64,000 bases of DNA from Salegentibacter flavus (GCF_900115145.1 NZ_FOVL01000002.1:124001-188000); one strand, 5' to 3'. Numbered from the stretch's first letter, positions 34,655 through 46,107 are shown. Numbers and translations are program-made. The notes: generated from the sequence alone by a model not told the origin.

Positions 34655-37600
34655 ATGGCTAGAAATAATGATAAGAGTACAATACAGAGATTCAATAAGA
34701 TCTCTATCGGTTTAGCTTCCCCGGAATCTATCCTCGCAGAATCCCGCGGTGAAGTCCTTAAACCGGAAACTATCAATTATCGTACACACAAACCAGAGCG
34801 TGACGGTTTGTTTTGTGAGCGTATTTTTGGTCCTGTAAAGGATTATGAATGTGCCTGCGGTAAATATAAAAGAATACGCTACAAAGGAATTGTTTGTGAC
34901 CGTTGTGGGGTAGAAGTAACCGAGAAGAAAGTACGTAGAGATCGTGTGGGGCACATCAATTTGGTAGTTCCTGTAGCACATATCTGGTATTTCCGTTCTT
35001 TACCAAACAAAATAGGTTATTTACTTGGCCTGCCGTCCAAAAAACTGGACATGATTATTTACTACGAACGCTACGTAGTAATTCAGCCGGGTATCGCCAA
35101 AAACGAAGAAGGAGAACCATTGAAGAAAATGGATTTCCTTACCGAAGAAGAGTACCTTAACATTCTGGATACCCTTCCGCAGGAAAATCTTTATTTAGAT
35201 GATAACGACCCGAACAAATTCATCGCCAAGATGGGTGCGGAGTGTCTTATCGAAATTTTAAGAAGAATTGACCTTAACGAACTTTCCTATGAGTTAAGGC
35301 ACAAGGCTAATAACGAAACCTCAAAACAACGTAAAACTGAAGCGCTTAAGCGTCTTCAGGTTGTAGAGGCTTTCCGTGATGCCAATAACAACCGCGAAAA
35401 TCTTCCTGAATGGATGATCATGAAAGTGGTGCCTGTAATTCCGCCGGAATTGCGCCCGCTTGTTCCTCTTGATGGTGGACGTTTCGCGACTTCAGATTTA
35501 AATGACCTTTACAGAAGGGTTATTATTCGTAACAATCGTTTGAAAAGGTTGATGGAGATCAAAGCTCCTGAAGTAATTTTACGTAACGAAAAACGTATGC
35601 TTCAGGAATCGGTAGATTCATTATTTGATAATACCAGAAAATCTTCAGCAGTAAAAACCGATTCTAACCGTCCGCTGAAATCACTTTCAGACTCGCTTAA
35701 AGGTAAGCAAGGGCGTTTCCGTCAGAACCTGCTTGGTAAGCGTGTAGATTACTCCGCGCGTTCGGTAATTGTTGTTGGACCTGAATTGAGGATGTACGAA
35801 TGTGGTATTCCGAAGGATATGGCAGCCGAACTTTACAAACCTTTCGTGATCAGAAAACTTATCGAGAGAGGAATTGTAAAAACAGTTAAATCTGCCAAGA
35901 AAATTATAGATAAAAAAGAGCCGGTAGTATGGGACATCCTTGAGAACGTTCTTAAAGGGCACCCTGTATTGCTTAACCGTGCCCCTACACTTCACCGTTT
36001 GGGAATCCAGGCCTTCCAGCCTAAACTTATTGAAGGAAAAGCTATCCAGCTGCACCCACTTGCATGTACGGCATTCAACGCCGACTTTGACGGGGATCAG
36101 ATGGCAGTTCACCTTCCTCTAGGGCCAGAAGCCATCCTGGAAGCACAGTTATTAATGCTGGCATCTCACAATATACTTAACCCTGCAAACGGATCTCCTA
36201 TCACGGTACCGTCTCAGGATATGGTACTTGGTCTTTATTATATGACCAAATCAAGAGTTTCTACCGACGAAGTGAAGGTTAAAGGGGAAGGTCTTACCTT
36301 CTATTCTGCTGAAGAACTTGTAATTGCTTATAACCAGAAGCGGGTAGACCTGAATGCATTAATCAAGATTAGAACCAAAGATTTTAACGAAGCCGGGGAA
36401 CTTGTTCTCCAGGTTATTGAAACTACGGTTGGTAGAGTGCTCTTTAACGAAGCTGTACCTGAGAAAGCTGGTTATATTAACGAGGTACTGACCAAAAAAT
36501 CTCTTAGAGACATTATTGGAAAGATACTAAAAGTAACCAGTGTACCTGAAACTGCCGATTTCCTTGATTCTATTAAGGATATGGGATATGGTTTTGCTTT
36601 CCGCGGTGGTCTTTCATTCAGCCTAGGGGATATTATTATTCCTGAAGAAAAGCAGTCAATGATCGATGAAGCCAACGAACAGGTCGAAGGTATTATAGGA
36701 AACTATAATATGGGTCTAATTACTAATAATGAACGATATAACCAGGTTATTGATATCTGGACCTCTACTAACGCAGGACTTACCGAATTAGCGATGAAGC
36801 GAATTCGAGAAGATCAGCAAGGATTCAACTCGGTGTATATGATGCTTGATTCCGGTGCGCGTGGTTCTAAGGAGCAGATTCGTCAGTTAACCGGTATGCG
36901 TGGATTGATGGCTAAGCCTAAGAAGTCTAGTTCCGGTGGTGGTGAAATTATTGAAAACCCAATTCTTTCTAACTTTAAGGAGGGACTTTCAATTCTTGAA
37001 TACTTTATCTCTACCCACGGTGCCCGGAAAGGTCTTGCTGATACGGCTCTTAAAACAGCCGATGCCGGATATCTGACACGTAGACTTGTGGATGTATCCC
37101 AGGATGTTATCGTAAACGAAGAAGATTGTGGTACATTAAGAGGAGTAGAAGTAAAGCCACTTAAGAAAAATGAGGAAGTTGTTGAATCTTTAGGTGAAAG
37201 AATCCTGGGACGAATTTCTTTATATGATGTAAACCATCCTTCAACCGGAGATCTTCTAGTTTCAGCCGGAGAAGAAATAACCGATGAGGTTGTAGAGAAA
37301 ATAGATGCTGCACCAATAGAAAGTGTAGAAGTTCGTTCTCCGCTTACTTGTGAGGCTAAAAAGGGAATCTGTGCAAAATGTTACGGAAGAAACCTTTCTA
37401 CCAACAAGATGGTTCAAAAAGGTGAAGCTGTTGGAGTTGTTGCTGCCCAGTCAATTGGGGAGCCGGGAACCCAGCTTACACTTCGTACCTTCCACGTGGG
37501 TGGTATTGCAGGAAACATTTCAGAAGACAATAAACTTGAGGCTAAATTAGACGGTATTGCCGAAATTGAAGACCTTAAAGTAGTTAAAGGTGAAGCTCCT

Positions 37601-38956
37601 GATGGTAGCAACGCTGAAATAGTGATCTCACGAACAGCTGAACTTAAGATAAAGGACAAGAAAACCGGAGTGGTGCTGAGTACCAGTAATATTCCTTATG
37701 GTTCTCAGATCTTTATCAATGATGGAGCAGAGCTTAAAAAAGGCGACATTGTATGCCAGTGGGATCCATATAACGGAGTTATTATTTCTGAATTTGCCGG
37801 AAAAATCAAATATGAAAACGTGGAGCAGGGGGTAACCTACCAGGTTGAAATAGATGAGCAAACCGGATTCCAGGAAAAAGTAATTTCTGAATCAAGAAAC
37901 AAAAAGCTCATTCCAACACTTCATATTCTTGGTAAAAAAGATGAAGTGATCCGTTCTTACAACCTGCCGCTGGGGGCTCACCTTATGGTAGATAACGGTG
38001 ATAAGATCAAGGTAGGTAAAATCCTTGTTAAGATACCGCGTAAATCTTCTAAAGCAGGTGATATTACCGGTGGTCTACCAAGGGTAACCGAATTGTTCGA
38101 AGCCCGTAACCCATCCAACCCTGCTGTTGTAAGTGAGATTGATGGTGTTGTTTCCTTCGGAAAGATCAAGCGTGGTAACCGTGAGATTATCGTGGAATCC
38201 AAACTTGGTGAGGTTAAGAAATATTTAGTTAAGCTTTCTAACCAGATCCTTGTTCAGGAAAACGATTATGTACGTGCGGGAATGCCACTTTCTGACGGAT
38301 CTGTAACTCCAGAAGATATTCTTAATATCAAAGGACCAAATGCTGTTCAACAGTATCTGGTAAATGAAGTACAGGAAGTTTACCGACTACAAGGTGTGAA
38401 GATTAATGACAAGCACTTTGAGGTAGTTGTGAGACAGATGATGCGTAAAGTTAGAATCCAGGATCCTGGGGATACTATTTTCCTTGAAAATCAACTTGTT
38501 CATAAATCAGATTTCATCGAGGAAAACGATAAGGTCTTCGGAATGAAAGTAGTTGAAGATGCCGGAGAATCAGAGAACCTTAAGCCAGGGCAGATTATTT
38601 CTCCACGTGACTTAAGAGACGAGAATTCTCTTTTAAGACGAGAGGATAAGAATCTGGCTACGGCTAGAGATGTGACCTCTGCAACTGCAAAACCTGTACT
38701 ACAGGGTATTACCAGAGCATCACTTCAAACCAAGTCGTTTATTTCGGCAGCTTCCTTCCAGGAAACTACCAAGGTTCTTAATGAGGCTGCGGTTAGCGGA
38801 AAAATCGATAAACTTGAAGGCTTGAAAGAGAACGTAATTGTAGGGCATAGAATACCTGCAGGTACGGGAATGCGCGAGTACGACAGCATTATTGTTGGTT
38901 CTAAAGAGGAATTTGACGAAAGGCTTGAGCGTAAGCAAGAAGTTAATTATAATTAA
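34655..38956 (+). CDS. rpoC: RNA polymerase subunit beta'
   Basis: 1433 residues. N-terminal zinc ribbon ([14 protein letters not shown] then CDRCGVEV), active-site NADFDGD at residues 475-481 with the three Mg-binding aspartates, trigger-loop region ([20 protein letters not shown] is the bridge-helix vicinity), second zinc site ([13 protein letters not shown]) and C-terminal PLLGITKAS-like motif ([20 protein letters not shown]). Complete. Tandem terminators follow. Confidence 0.98.
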   Translation: MARNNDKSTIQRFNKISIGLASPESILAESRGEVLKPETINYRTHKPERDGLFCERIFGPVKDYECACGKYKRIRYKGIVCDRCGVEVTEKKVRRDRVGHINLVVPVAHIWYFRSLPNKIGYLLGLPSKKLDMIIYYERYVVIQPGIAKNEEGEPLKKMDFLTEEEYLNILDTLPQENLYLDDNDPNKFIAKMGAECLIEILRRIDLNELSYELRHKANNETSKQRKTEALKRLQVVEAFRDANNNRENLPEWMIMKVVPVIPPELRPLVPLDGGRFATSDLNDLYRRVIIRNNRLKRLMEIKAPEVILRNEKRMLQESVDSLFDNTRKSSAVKTDSNRPLKSLSDSLKGKQGRFRQNLLGKRVDYSARSVIVVGPELRMYECGIPKDMAAELYKPFVIRKLIERGIVKTVKSAKKIIDKKEPVVWDILENVLKGHPVLLNRAPTLHRLGIQAFQPKLIEGKAIQLHPLACTAFNADFDGDQMAVHLPLGPEAILEAQLLMLASHNILNPANGSPITVPSQDMVLGLYYMTKSRVSTDEVKVKGEGLTFYSAEELVIAYNQKRVDLNALIKIRTKDFNEAGELVLQVIETTVGRVLFNEAVPEKAGYINEVLTKKSLRDIIGKILKVTSVPETADFLDSIKDMGYGFAFRGGLSFSLGDIIIPEEKQSMIDEANEQVEGIIGNYNMGLITNNERYNQVIDIWTSTNAGLTELAMKRIREDQQGFNSVYMMLDSGARGSKEQIRQLTGMRGLMAKPKKSSSGGGEIIENPILSNFKEGLSILEYFISTHGARKGLADTALKTADAGYLTRRLVDVSQDVIVNEEDCGTLRGVEVKPLKKNEEVVESLGERILGRISLYDVNHPSTGDLLVSAGEEITDEVVEKIDAAPIESVEVRSPLTCEAKKGICAKCYGRNLSTNKMVQKGEAVGVVAAQSIGEPGTQLTLRTFHVGGIAGNISEDNKLEAKLDGIAEIEDLKVVKGEAPDGSNAEIVISRTAELKIKDKKTGVVLSTSNIPYGSQIFINDGAELKKGDIVCQWDPYNGVIISEFAGKIKYENVEQGVTYQVEIDEQTGFQEKVISESRNKKLIPTLHILGKKDEVIRSYNLPLGAHLMVDNGDKIKVGKILVKIPRKSSKAGDITGGLPRVTELFEARNPSNPAVVSEIDGVVSFGKIKRGNREIIVESKLGEVKKYLVKLSNQILVQENDYVRAGMPLSDGSVTPEDILNIKGPNAVQQYLVNEVQEVYRLQGVKINDKHFEVVVRQMMRKVRIQDPGDTIFLENQLVHKSDFIEENDKVFGMKVVEDAGESENLKPGQIISPRDLRDENSLLRREDKNLATARDVTSATAKPVLQGITRASLQTKSFISAASFQETTKVLNEAAVSGKIDKLEGLKENVIVGHRIPAGTGMREYDSIIVGSKEEFDERLERKQEVNYN

Positions 38957-38968
38957 TTTCACATATAA

Positions 38969-39000
38969 TCAGGGTTGCATTAGCGGCCCTGAATTTTTTT
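38969..39000 (+). terminator. First rpoC terminator
   Basis: TCAGGG/CCCTGA stem with 12-nt loop followed by seven T residues, 12 bp after the rpoC stop. Confidence 0.7.
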
Positions 39001-39036
39001 AATCCCGTCCCGATAGTTATCTGGACGGGATTTTTT
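39001..39036 (+). terminator. Second rpoC terminator
   Basis: AATCCCGTCC/GGACGGGATT, a perfect 10-bp stem with a 12-nt loop, followed by TTTTTT. Tandem with the preceding one. Confidence 0.85.
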
Positions 39037-39127
39037 GTATTTTAGTGATAGCCTGAATTTTCATAAAATTGATTCCGGCTTTTGTTTAAACATTAACCAC
39101 CAGAGAAATTAAATAATAATCAGCATT

Positions 39128-39445
39128 ATGAGTGAAGAAAAAAAACAGCCAAAAAAAGGACAAATAAATATAGAACTGGACGATAGTGTAGCCGAAGGAA
39201 CCTATTCCAACCTTGCAATCATAAATCATTCGGTTTCAGAATTCGTTATCGACTTTGTAAATATTATGCCAGGGAAACCTAAAAGTAAGGTGAAATCCAG
39301 AATTATACTCACTCCGCAACACGCGAAACGTTTGCTCAAGGCATTGGGAGACAATGTGCAGCGGTTTGAAAAAGCCCATGGAGAAATCCAGGATTTTGAA
39401 AAGTCACCTATCCCACTCAATTTCGGTCCTACTGGTCAGGCTTAA
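39128..39445 (+). CDS. DUF3467 protein
   Basis: 105 residues. The family is recognised by INIELDDSVAEGTYSNLAII, EFVIDFVNIMPG and SRIILTPQHAKRLLKALGDN. Small cytoplasmic protein of unknown role, common in Bacteroidetes downstream of or near core genes. Lys-rich start, ends PLNFGPTGQA. Confidence 0.85.
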   Translation: MSEEKKQPKKGQINIELDDSVAEGTYSNLAIINHSVSEFVIDFVNIMPGKPKSKVKSRIILTPQHAKRLLKALGDNVQRFEKAHGEIQDFEKSPIPLNFGPTGQA

Positions 39446-39458
39446 AGAGAAAAGAAGA

Positions 39459-39490
39459 AAAACCTCACTTGATAAAAGTGGGGTTTTTTT
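39459..39490. terminator. Bidirectional terminator
   Basis: AAAACCTCACTT / AAAGTGGGGTTTTTTT (one mismatch) between the convergent DUF3467 and AGCS genes; A tract on the left and T tract on the right suit both directions. Confidence 0.75.
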
Positions 39491-39497
39491 CTAAATT

Positions 39498-40865
39498 CTA
39501 TTTGTATTTTTTAAAGTAGATCCGAGCTTCTTTCATTACTCTTGGGGCCAGGATAAGCGTACTAATCATGGTTGGAATTGCCATAAGGGCAAAGAAACCA
39601 TCTATGAGGTTAATCATCATACTCAGGGAAGTGGTCGCTCCTACGATAATACTTATAATATAAAAGTAATTATAATAGTGCTTTCTTTCTGCGCCTATCA
39701 GGAAAGAAAGACATTTTGTTCCATAGTAAGAAAAGGAAAAAAGTGAGGAAATACTGAATGCCGCAATACACAATAACAGCAAATAACTTCCTACATAAGG
39801 AATAGAGGCATCGAAAGCGGCTGCGGTGAGACTTACTCCATTAACATCTGTGGTTTGCCACACGCCTGTTACAAGAATTGTAAGCGCGGTTAATGTGCAA
39901 ACCAATAAAGTGTCTATTGCCGGCCCCATCATCGCCACCAGGCCTTCCCTGATGGGTTCTGAGGTCTTGCTGGCTCCGTGAGCCATTGTAGCTGTTCCAA
40001 TCCCTGCCTCATTGGAAAATGCACCTCTTCTGATTCCCAGTAAGATTAATCCACCTAAAACCCCTCCCAGAAGTGGTTCTCCCTTATAACTTTCAGCGGC
40101 AAAAGCATCGGTGAAAATCAGGGAAAGATAATAGGGCACCTGTTCATAATTAACAAACAGAATAATTAATACTGAAAAAAAGTAAAGTGCTACCATGGCC
40201 GGGACGAGTTTGGAAACAGTATAACCTATCCTGCTAAGGCCTCCCAGAATAACAATTGAGGTTATGATAACAAGGATAATTCCAATAATAAGATTAGTTA
40301 TAAAACCTGTGGGCACATTGTTTGGCTCAAGAAGTATAAAGTTAATGGCCTGTGTGAGTTGATTTACGTTAAAAACCGGCAAAGCGCCGATAAGTCCTGC
40401 CACGCTGAAGAAAATGGCCATAAATTTCCATTTTTTACCAAGTCCTTCCACGATATAATACATTACACCACCCTGGATATTTCCCTGGGTATCCCTGCCC
40501 CTGTACATCACTGAAAGGCTGTTCGTGAAGAATTTTGTAGCCATACCAACTATTGCGCTAACCCACAACCAAAAGATTGCGCCTGGACCTCCAATAGCTA
40601 TTGCTACAGCCACCCCTGCGATATTCCCCATTCCTACGGTAGAGGAGAGGGCGGTAGAGAGGGATTGGAAGTGATTTATCTCCCCGGGATCGTTGGGATT
40701 GTTATATTTTCCACGGAGAACTTCAAGCGCATGACCCAGGTAACGGAAGGGTAAAAACCTGGAAAGGATAAGTAGGTATAAACCACCTCCAATTAATAAG
40801 ATCACTAAGGGAACACCCCAGACTGCAGAAGCAAACTGGGCAACAATTTCATCTATTTCACTCAT
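39498..40865 (-). CDS. Alanine/glycine:cation symporter (AGCS family)
   Basis: 455 residues, the usual size of the family, unlike the extended paralog at 19271. Membrane protein with about 11 helices. Signatures: ALSSTVGMGNIAGVAVAIAI, GGPGAIFWLWVSAIVGMATK and RRGAFSNEAGIGTATMAHGA. Couples alanine or glycine uptake to Na+ or H+. Start MSEIDEIVAQFASAVWG at 40865. A 113-bp gap separates it from prfC on the same strand. Confidence 0.92.
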   Translation of the reverse strand: MSEIDEIVAQFASAVWGVPLVILLIGGGLYLLILSRFLPFRYLGHALEVLRGKYNNPNDPGEINHFQSLSTALSSTVGMGNIAGVAVAIAIGGPGAIFWLWVSAIVGMATKFFTNSLSVMYRGRDTQGNIQGGVMYYIVEGLGKKWKFMAIFFSVAGLIGALPVFNVNQLTQAINFILLEPNNVPTGFITNLIIGIILVIITSIVILGGLSRIGYTVSKLVPAMVALYFFSVLIILFVNYEQVPYYLSLIFTDAFAAESYKGEPLLGGVLGGLILLGIRRGAFSNEAGIGTATMAHGASKTSEPIREGLVAMMGPAIDTLLVCTLTALTILVTGVWQTTDVNGVSLTAAAFDASIPYVGSYLLLLCIAAFSISSLFSFSYYGTKCLSFLIGAERKHYYNYFYIISIIVGATTSLSMMINLIDGFFALMAIPTMISTLILAPRVMKEARIYFKKYK

Positions 40866-40978
40866 AAAATCAGGTTTGCGGTGAAAATATATGAAATTAA
40901 CTTCTATTTAATAGGAAGCCATCCTGGGTTTATTTACTGAGTATGGCTTAGGGGTTAGTAATCAGGGTATTTGTTTAA

Positions 40979-42568
40979 TTAAAATTCAGAAGTAAAATGA
41001 AATTTGAGGGATGGGTATTTCTGCTGAGTCATCTGTAGTGAAAACTGGGAATCTGCAAAAAATACCAGCTGACCTTGTTTGTCTTTAGCAAGGAATTTAG
41101 CTTTTACTCTTTTAAAATCCTTGAATTCTTCACTTTTCTCATCTTCAGCTTCTATCCAGGTGGCCTTATAGACATTCAGGTTTTCGTAAGTACATTTCGC
41201 CCCATATTCATGTTCCAGTCTGTATTGAATTACTTCAAACTGCAAAGCTCCTACAGTGCCAATTACTTTACGTCCATTCATTTCAAGAGTAAAGAGTTGG
41301 GCAACCCCTTCATCCATTAATTGGTCAATTCCTTTTTCCAGTTGTTTGGATTTCATCGGGTCGGCGTTATTGATATACCTGAAATGCTCCGGGGAGAAGC
41401 TTGGAACTCCTCGGTAATTAAGGTACTCACCTTCGGTTAAAGTATCCCCGATCTTGAAATTTCCGGTATCGTGAAGCCCCACAATATCTCCGGGATAAGA
41501 TACATCTACAATCTCTTTCTTTTCAGCAAAAAATGCATTTGGACTGGAGAATTTCAGGTTTTTCCCCAGTCTTACGTGAAGGTAAGGCTTGTTTCTTTCG
41601 AACTTTCCAGATACGATCTTAATAAAAGCCAGACGGTCCCGGTGTTTCGGATCCATATTGGCGTGAATCTTAAATACGAAACCCGTGAATTGGTCTTCAT
41701 CTGGTTTTACGGTACGGACATCGCTGTCTTTGGGACGTGGTTTTGGAGCAATCTCAATAAAACAGTCCAGTAGCTCGCGCACTCCAAAATTATTTAAAGC
41801 CGAACCAAAAAATACAGGTTGTAAATTCCCCTCAAGATAAGCTACCTTATCAAATTCAGGATATACTCCCTGGGCGAGTTCCAGTTCTTCCCTAAGGGTT
41901 TCGGCGGCGGTATTTCCGATTAATTGATCAAGCTCTTCAGAGTTGAGATCGGAGATTTCTACCGTCTCTTCAATATCCTTACGCGGGTCTCCGGTAAAAA
42001 GGTTGACATTTTTCTCCCAGATGTTATAGATTCCTTTAAAATCGTAGCCCATCCCAATAGGAAAACTTAAGGGAGTCACGGTGAGATTGAGTTTCTGCTC
42101 AATTTCATCCAGCAATTCGAAGGCATCTTTCCCTTCACGATCCAGTTTATTGATAAAAACGATCATTGGAATGTTACGCATCCGGCAAACTTCAACCAGT
42201 TTTTCGGTTTGTTCCTCCACCCCTTTGGCTACATCAATAACTACAATGACACTGTCTACCGCGGTTAGGGTTCTGAAGGTATCTTCAGCAAAGTCCTTGT
42301 GACCGGGCGTATCCAGAATATTAATTTTTATGTCCTTATATTCAAAGCCCAGGACTGAAGTAGCAACCGAAATCCCACGCTGCCGTTCAATTTCCATAAA
42401 GTCGCTGGTAGCGCCTTTTTTGATCTTGTTTGATTTTACCGCACCTGCTTCCTGGATGGCTCCTCCAAAAAGGAGCAATTTTTCTGTAAGTGTGGTTTTA
42501 CCGGCATCGGGGTGAGAAATAATTCCAAAGGTTCTTCGTCTGCTAATCTCTTTCTGAAAGCTCTTCAT
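40979..42568 (-). CDS. prfC: Peptide chain release factor 3
   Basis: 529-residue GTPase that recycles RF1/RF2. G1 [16 protein letters not shown]2-like [10 protein letters not shown]3 DTPGHKDF, G4 NKLDREG. The RF3-specific domain III ([34 protein letters not shown]) separates it from EF-G. Start [19 protein letters not shown] at 42568. Confidence 0.95.
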   Translation of the reverse strand: MKSFQKEISRRRTFGIISHPDAGKTTLTEKLLLFGGAIQEAGAVKSNKIKKGATSDFMEIERQRGISVATSVLGFEYKDIKINILDTPGHKDFAEDTFRTLTAVDSVIVVIDVAKGVEEQTEKLVEVCRMRNIPMIVFINKLDREGKDAFELLDEIEQKLNLTVTPLSFPIGMGYDFKGIYNIWEKNVNLFTGDPRKDIEETVEISDLNSEELDQLIGNTAAETLREELELAQGVYPEFDKVAYLEGNLQPVFFGSALNNFGVRELLDCFIEIAPKPRPKDSDVRTVKPDEDQFTGFVFKIHANMDPKHRDRLAFIKIVSGKFERNKPYLHVRLGKNLKFSSPNAFFAEKKEIVDVSYPGDIVGLHDTGNFKIGDTLTEGEYLNYRGVPSFSPEHFRYINNADPMKSKQLEKGIDQLMDEGVAQLFTLEMNGRKVIGTVGALQFEVIQYRLEHEYGAKCTYENLNVYKATWIEAEDEKSEEFKDFKRVKAKFLAKDKQGQLVFFADSQFSLQMTQQKYPSLKFHFTSEF

Positions 42569-42719
42569 TCTTAATTTTTAAGGCTGCAAAAGTACAGTTT
42601 TTTCGGGAATTTCCCTGAAAGGGAAAGTGGTTAATTGCTTAAACCTTCTTCAGAAAATAGCGTTAAAAATTAGATATAAACCGAATTATACCAGCCAACA
42701 ATGTGTATTTTTACCAATT

Positions 42720-44315
42720 ATGGGGCGCTTTTTGACCTTAATACTTTTTCTTCTGTTTTCAGTGATATTACTGCCACTGAAGGGCCAGAATCTGCAACAA
42801 AATTTTTCAACCGGTTCTTATATAATTAATATGGGTGAACGGCCACAAAGCCATCAAAATGCCCTGAAGCCTTATGGTCTTTTATATGAGCTTTTACAAA
42901 ATCACGATGTAGACGTCAAATGGATTATAAATCCCAATAAGGAAAAGGACGGCATTGATTTTTCCTGTAGGGAGAAGGACTATCGTTCGGGCGCATTTCT
43001 GGTTCCGGTTTCTTACGTGACTGTCGGGGTAAGAGAAACTTTTGAAGCTTGGGAGCTCAAGGGAGTGGTAATTCAAAAAATGCAGGAGGATCTGGTACTT
43101 CCAGTGTTTACCAGTTTAACGATTCCGCCAAGGTGGACACTGGATAAGGAAAACGGGTATATTGCTGTTCCCTTTTTTCAAGCTGCAGGCATTCCATCTT
43201 CAGCATATGGTGGAGCCCGGGTATCAAACTGGAAGACCCCTGCTGAACTTGGAGTTTGTGACGATATTTTTGTGTTGCCTCATGCCGATCCAAAATTCGA
43301 AACCCATAAAAACCTTTATTACTGGAATCAAAAATATAAAGGTGCGATCTGGGCGGGATGTCACGCTGCCAGTATCCTTGAGAATCTTTCCGGCACAGCG
43401 GAAGAATCAGAGGAGCTAATTCAGCTTAATTTTTTATCGGCGGGATTTCCCGGTGCCCGAAGTGCAGGGCTTGTTCCTTTTCGAGACCATCGGCACGGCA
43501 CACCACCATATAAAAATGCTTTTCCGTCAGATCCAGTCGCACAATATCTTGGCAGCCCTGATAAAGCACATCTAAACGGTTCTGAACGAATATTTTTCCC
43601 CAAGCGCATCAATAAATGGCGATCTGGAGCTAAGGTTCTGGTTTTTGATCCTGATGCCCCGGATATTCCTGATATTTCTAATGGAGAAGCAGCGGTCAGT
43701 ATTTACGGCCATGGTTTTGATAATACTGAGAATGGCCTGGTGATGTATCAGGCCGGGCACAGCATTTATGGAGAAACTGAGGAACATGTAGCTGCCATGA
43801 GAGCATTTTTCAATTGGAGTTTTTATGCTACTGAAATTAAAAGGAAAGAAAACCTGGTAAGTTTTAAAAGCAGGGATTCCAATAAAAGAAATGTGGGGGC
43901 GAAAATAGGCGATGATCTTACCGAAATTCTTAATCTCCATCCCATTCATTTTGATCTGGATGAATCTATAATCAGGGATAAGGTGAAACCACAATTGACT
44001 GAAATTGCTGAATTCATGCTGAAGAATCCCGCGATTCTGCTGGATATTCGCTCCCATACAGACAGCCGGGCAAACGATGTTTACAATCAGCAACTTTCTG
44101 ATGACAGAGTAGAAGCAACCCGTGATTTTCTCATAGAAAAAGACGTGGAAGAACATCGAATATCCGGCAGAGGTTATGGTGAAACCGAACTGGTTAACAA
44201 CTGTAAAAATGGTATTCCCTGTAGTGAAAAACAACACGAAGTCAACCGTAGATCAGAATTTATTCTGTCGATTGATTGTAGAATTTATAACGGGGAAGAA
44301 GACCTGCAATTATAA
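42720..44315 (+). CDS. Secreted protein with amidotransferase-like N-terminus and C-terminal OmpA domain
   Basis: 531 residues from ATG 42720, with a signal peptide (MGRFLTLILFLLFSVILLPL). Residues about 30-370 form a domain I cannot name; it has a GCHAAS elbow (C214) like the nucleophile of class I glutamine amidotransferase-like folds, DDIFVLPHADP before it, and IYGHGFDNTENGLVMYQAGH later with candidate His and Glu. Residues about 400-520 are an OmpA-like peptidoglycan-binding domain (LLDIRSHTDSRANDVYN, NRRSEF). So probably periplasmic, tethered to the cell wall. Flanked by prfC (divergent) and idi (30 bp to its promoter). Function unknown. Confidence 0.6.
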   Translation: MGRFLTLILFLLFSVILLPLKGQNLQQNFSTGSYIINMGERPQSHQNALKPYGLLYELLQNHDVDVKWIINPNKEKDGIDFSCREKDYRSGAFLVPVSYVTVGVRETFEAWELKGVVIQKMQEDLVLPVFTSLTIPPRWTLDKENGYIAVPFFQAAGIPSSAYGGARVSNWKTPAELGVCDDIFVLPHADPKFETHKNLYYWNQKYKGAIWAGCHAASILENLSGTAEESEELIQLNFLSAGFPGARSAGLVPFRDHRHGTPPYKNAFPSDPVAQYLGSPDKAHLNGSERIFFPKRINKWRSGAKVLVFDPDAPDIPDISNGEAAVSIYGHGFDNTENGLVMYQAGHSIYGETEEHVAAMRAFFNWSFYATEIKRKENLVSFKSRDSNKRNVGAKIGDDLTEILNLHPIHFDLDESIIRDKVKPQLTEIAEFMLKNPAILLDIRSHTDSRANDVYNQQLSDDRVEATRDFLIEKDVEEHRISGRGYGETELVNNCKNGIPCSEKQHEVNRRSEFILSIDCRIYNGEEDLQL

Positions 44316-44347
44316 TAAAACGCCTTGTTAATCCTGAGGTCGATTTG

Positions 44348-44355
44348 TACTTTTG
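44348..44355 (+). promoter_or_regulatory. idi operon -7 box
   Basis: TACTTTTG, exact TAnnTTTG, 16 nt before the ATG at 44372. Marks the start of the idi-queD-bcp transcript and supports the shorter start. Confidence 0.55.
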
Positions 44356-44371
44356 GCAAACAAAGAAAGAA

Positions 44372-44890
44372 ATGGAAAAAGAAAAAGTAATACTGGTTAA
44401 CGATAAAGACGAGCAAATAGGCTTGATGGAAAAGATAGAAGCCCACGAAAAAGCTTTGTTGCACAGAGCATTTTCAGTGTTTGTCTTTAATGATAAAAAT
44501 GAATTGATGATCCAGCAGCGAGCCCTTGAAAAATACCATTCTCCGGGTTTGTGGACCAATACTTGCTGCAGCCATCAAAGGGAAGGTGAGAGCAACATAG
44601 CCGCCGGAAAACGTCGACTTATGGAGGAGATGGGCTTTACTACAGATCTTAAGGAAACCATTAGCTTTATTTACCGCGCTCCTTTTGATAACGGCCTTAC
44701 CGAGCACGAATATGATCATATTCTGGTTGGGCAATATAATGAAGATCCCAAGCCTAATCGCCACGAAGTAGCCGACTGGAAATGGATGTCTCTGGAGGAT
44801 ATTGAAAGGGATATGGAGGAGCACCCCGATGATTACACCGAATGGTTTAAAATAATCTTCGATAAATACTACAAACATATTCAGCAATGA
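44372..44890 (+). CDS. idi: Isopentenyl-diphosphate delta-isomerase, type 1
   Basis: Interconverts IPP and DMAPP for isoprenoids such as menaquinone and carotenoids. 172 residues from ATG 44372 (MEKEKVILVNDKDEQIG). Nudix-like fold with catalytic C66 (WTNTCCSHQ) and metal-binding Glu pair E111/E113 (LTEHEYDH). The stop overlaps the queD ATG (ATGA). The longer reading from 44345 runs through the promoter. Confidence 0.94.
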   Translation: MEKEKVILVNDKDEQIGLMEKIEAHEKALLHRAFSVFVFNDKNELMIQQRALEKYHSPGLWTNTCCSHQREGESNIAAGKRRLMEEMGFTTDLKETISFIYRAPFDNGLTEHEYDHILVGQYNEDPKPNRHEVADWKWMSLEDIERDMEEHPDDYTEWFKIIFDKYYKHIQQ

Positions 44891-45297
44891 GATTAACTGT
44901 ACACAGAAAAGCCCATTTCAACGCTGCACACCGGCTCTACCGGAAAGACTGGGACCAGGCTAAGAATGAAGCCGTTTTTGGTAAATGCAGTAACCCTCAT
45001 TACCACGGGCACAATTATGAACTAGTGGTTTCTGTTAAGGGTGAGATTGATGAGGAAACCGGTTTTGTGATGGACCTGAAATTGCTGAAAGAATTGATCT
45101 ACGAAGAGGTAGAAGTTCCTTTCGATCATAAAAATCTCAATGAAGAACTTCCTGAATTCAAGAATCTGAATCCAACCGCCGAAAATATTGCAGTAGTGAT
45201 CTGGAATAAACTCCGCAGCAAATTAAAACCTGAGCTGAAGCTTGAGGTAACACTTTATGAAACCCCGAGGAATTTTGTAACCTATAACGGAGAATAA
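44887..45297 (+). CDS. queD: 6-carboxytetrahydropterin synthase / PTPS family
   Basis: 136 residues. Zinc ligands H15, H40 and H42 (HFNAAH, HYHGHNY), catalytic C34 (FGKCSNP) and Glu near the C-terminus (LYETPRNFV). In most bacteria this enzyme makes the queuosine precursor; tetrahydrobiopterin-type roles cannot be excluded. Overlaps idi by four bases and ends directly before bcp, so one operon with translational coupling. Confidence 0.9.
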   Translation: MRLTVHRKAHFNAAHRLYRKDWDQAKNEAVFGKCSNPHYHGHNYELVVSVKGEIDEETGFVMDLKLLKELIYEEVEVPFDHKNLNEELPEFKNLNPTAENIAVVIWNKLRSKLKPELKLEVTLYETPRNFVTYNGE

Positions 45298-45753
45298 ATG
45301 GGGTTGAAAATTGGAGATCAGGTGCCCGAATTAAGCCTGAAAGATGAAGGTGATAACGAATTTAGCTTCCGTAATACCGATAAAGCAATAGTGGTTTATT
45401 TTTATCCTAAAGATTTCACCCCAGGGTGCACTAAAGAAGCCTGTGGTTTCAGGGATAGCTATGAAGATTTCAGAGATATTGGTGCTGAGGTAATTGGCGT
45501 GAGTTCCGATTCCCAGGAATCACATTCCAGATTTAAAGCTAAACATCAATTGCCCTTTTTTTTACTTTCTGATCCCGAAAAGAAAGCCCGAAATGCCTTT
45601 GGTGTGAAATCAAATTTGCTGGGGCTCCTTCCTGGCAGAGAAACCTTTGTGTTTAATAAAGCTGGCAAGTTGATTTTTAGATTTAATAGTCTGAATTCCA
45701 GTAAACATATAGATGAAGCCTTAAAGGCCCTGAGAGAAAATCTTCAAAACTAA
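45298..45753 (+). CDS. bcp: Peroxiredoxin, BCP/PrxQ type
   Basis: 151 residues. Peroxidatic C44 and resolving C49 (FTPGCTKEACGF), the five-residue spacing of thioredoxin-dependent PrxQ. Reduces hydroperoxides in the cytoplasm. The ATG directly follows the queD stop. No signal peptide. Confidence 0.93.
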   Translation: MGLKIGDQVPELSLKDEGDNEFSFRNTDKAIVVYFYPKDFTPGCTKEACGFRDSYEDFRDIGAEVIGVSSDSQESHSRFKAKHQLPFFLLSDPEKKARNAFGVKSNLLGLLPGRETFVFNKAGKLIFRFNSLNSSKHIDEALKALRENLQN

Positions 45754-45829
45754 TTAAAAAGAAAATTGTTTTATTTTCAGCCATTGATAACGAAAAATAG
45801 ACTAAATTCGCAGCCGAAATTTAAGCATT

Positions 45830-46096
45830 ATGGCAAGTAAAAGACTATTAAAAAGGGATGTGAATTATGTGTTAGGCGATATTATTGAAGCCGCTTACAT
45901 AAACCAATTAGCAAACCCAAAACAAGATCCTAAGCAAACTGAAGAGATCGTTGATGAAGCGATAACCACTTTTGATGAGCTTATCGTGAAAATAAACCAG
46001 AAGGATGTTGAGAATAAAAAGCAACATTTTAGAGGGATAGAAAAAGAACTTGAAACTAAGGCACAAGACCTTGTAGGAAAGATAAACGCTTTATAA
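45830..46096 (+). CDS. Conserved hypothetical protein, 88 aa
   Basis: Small helical protein (MASKRLLKRDVNYVLGDIIE...), rich in Lys, Glu and Gln, with no Cys and no membrane segment. I recognise it only as a conserved Bacteroidetes type of unknown function. Ends 11 bp before tRNA-Thr. TAAATTCG upstream resembles a -7 box with one mismatch, so tRNA and gene may be co-transcribed. Confidence 0.6.
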   Translation: MASKRLLKRDVNYVLGDIIEAAYINQLANPKQDPKQTEEIVDEAITTFDELIVKINQKDVENKKQHFRGIEKELETKAQDLVGKINAL

Positions 46097-46107
46097 GAGC
46101 GTTTTTT

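Noticed and set aside
43572-44237. 221-codon minus-strand ORF inside the OmpA-domain gene
   Set aside because: Antisense shadow; the plus strand has signal peptide and OmpA domain in frame.
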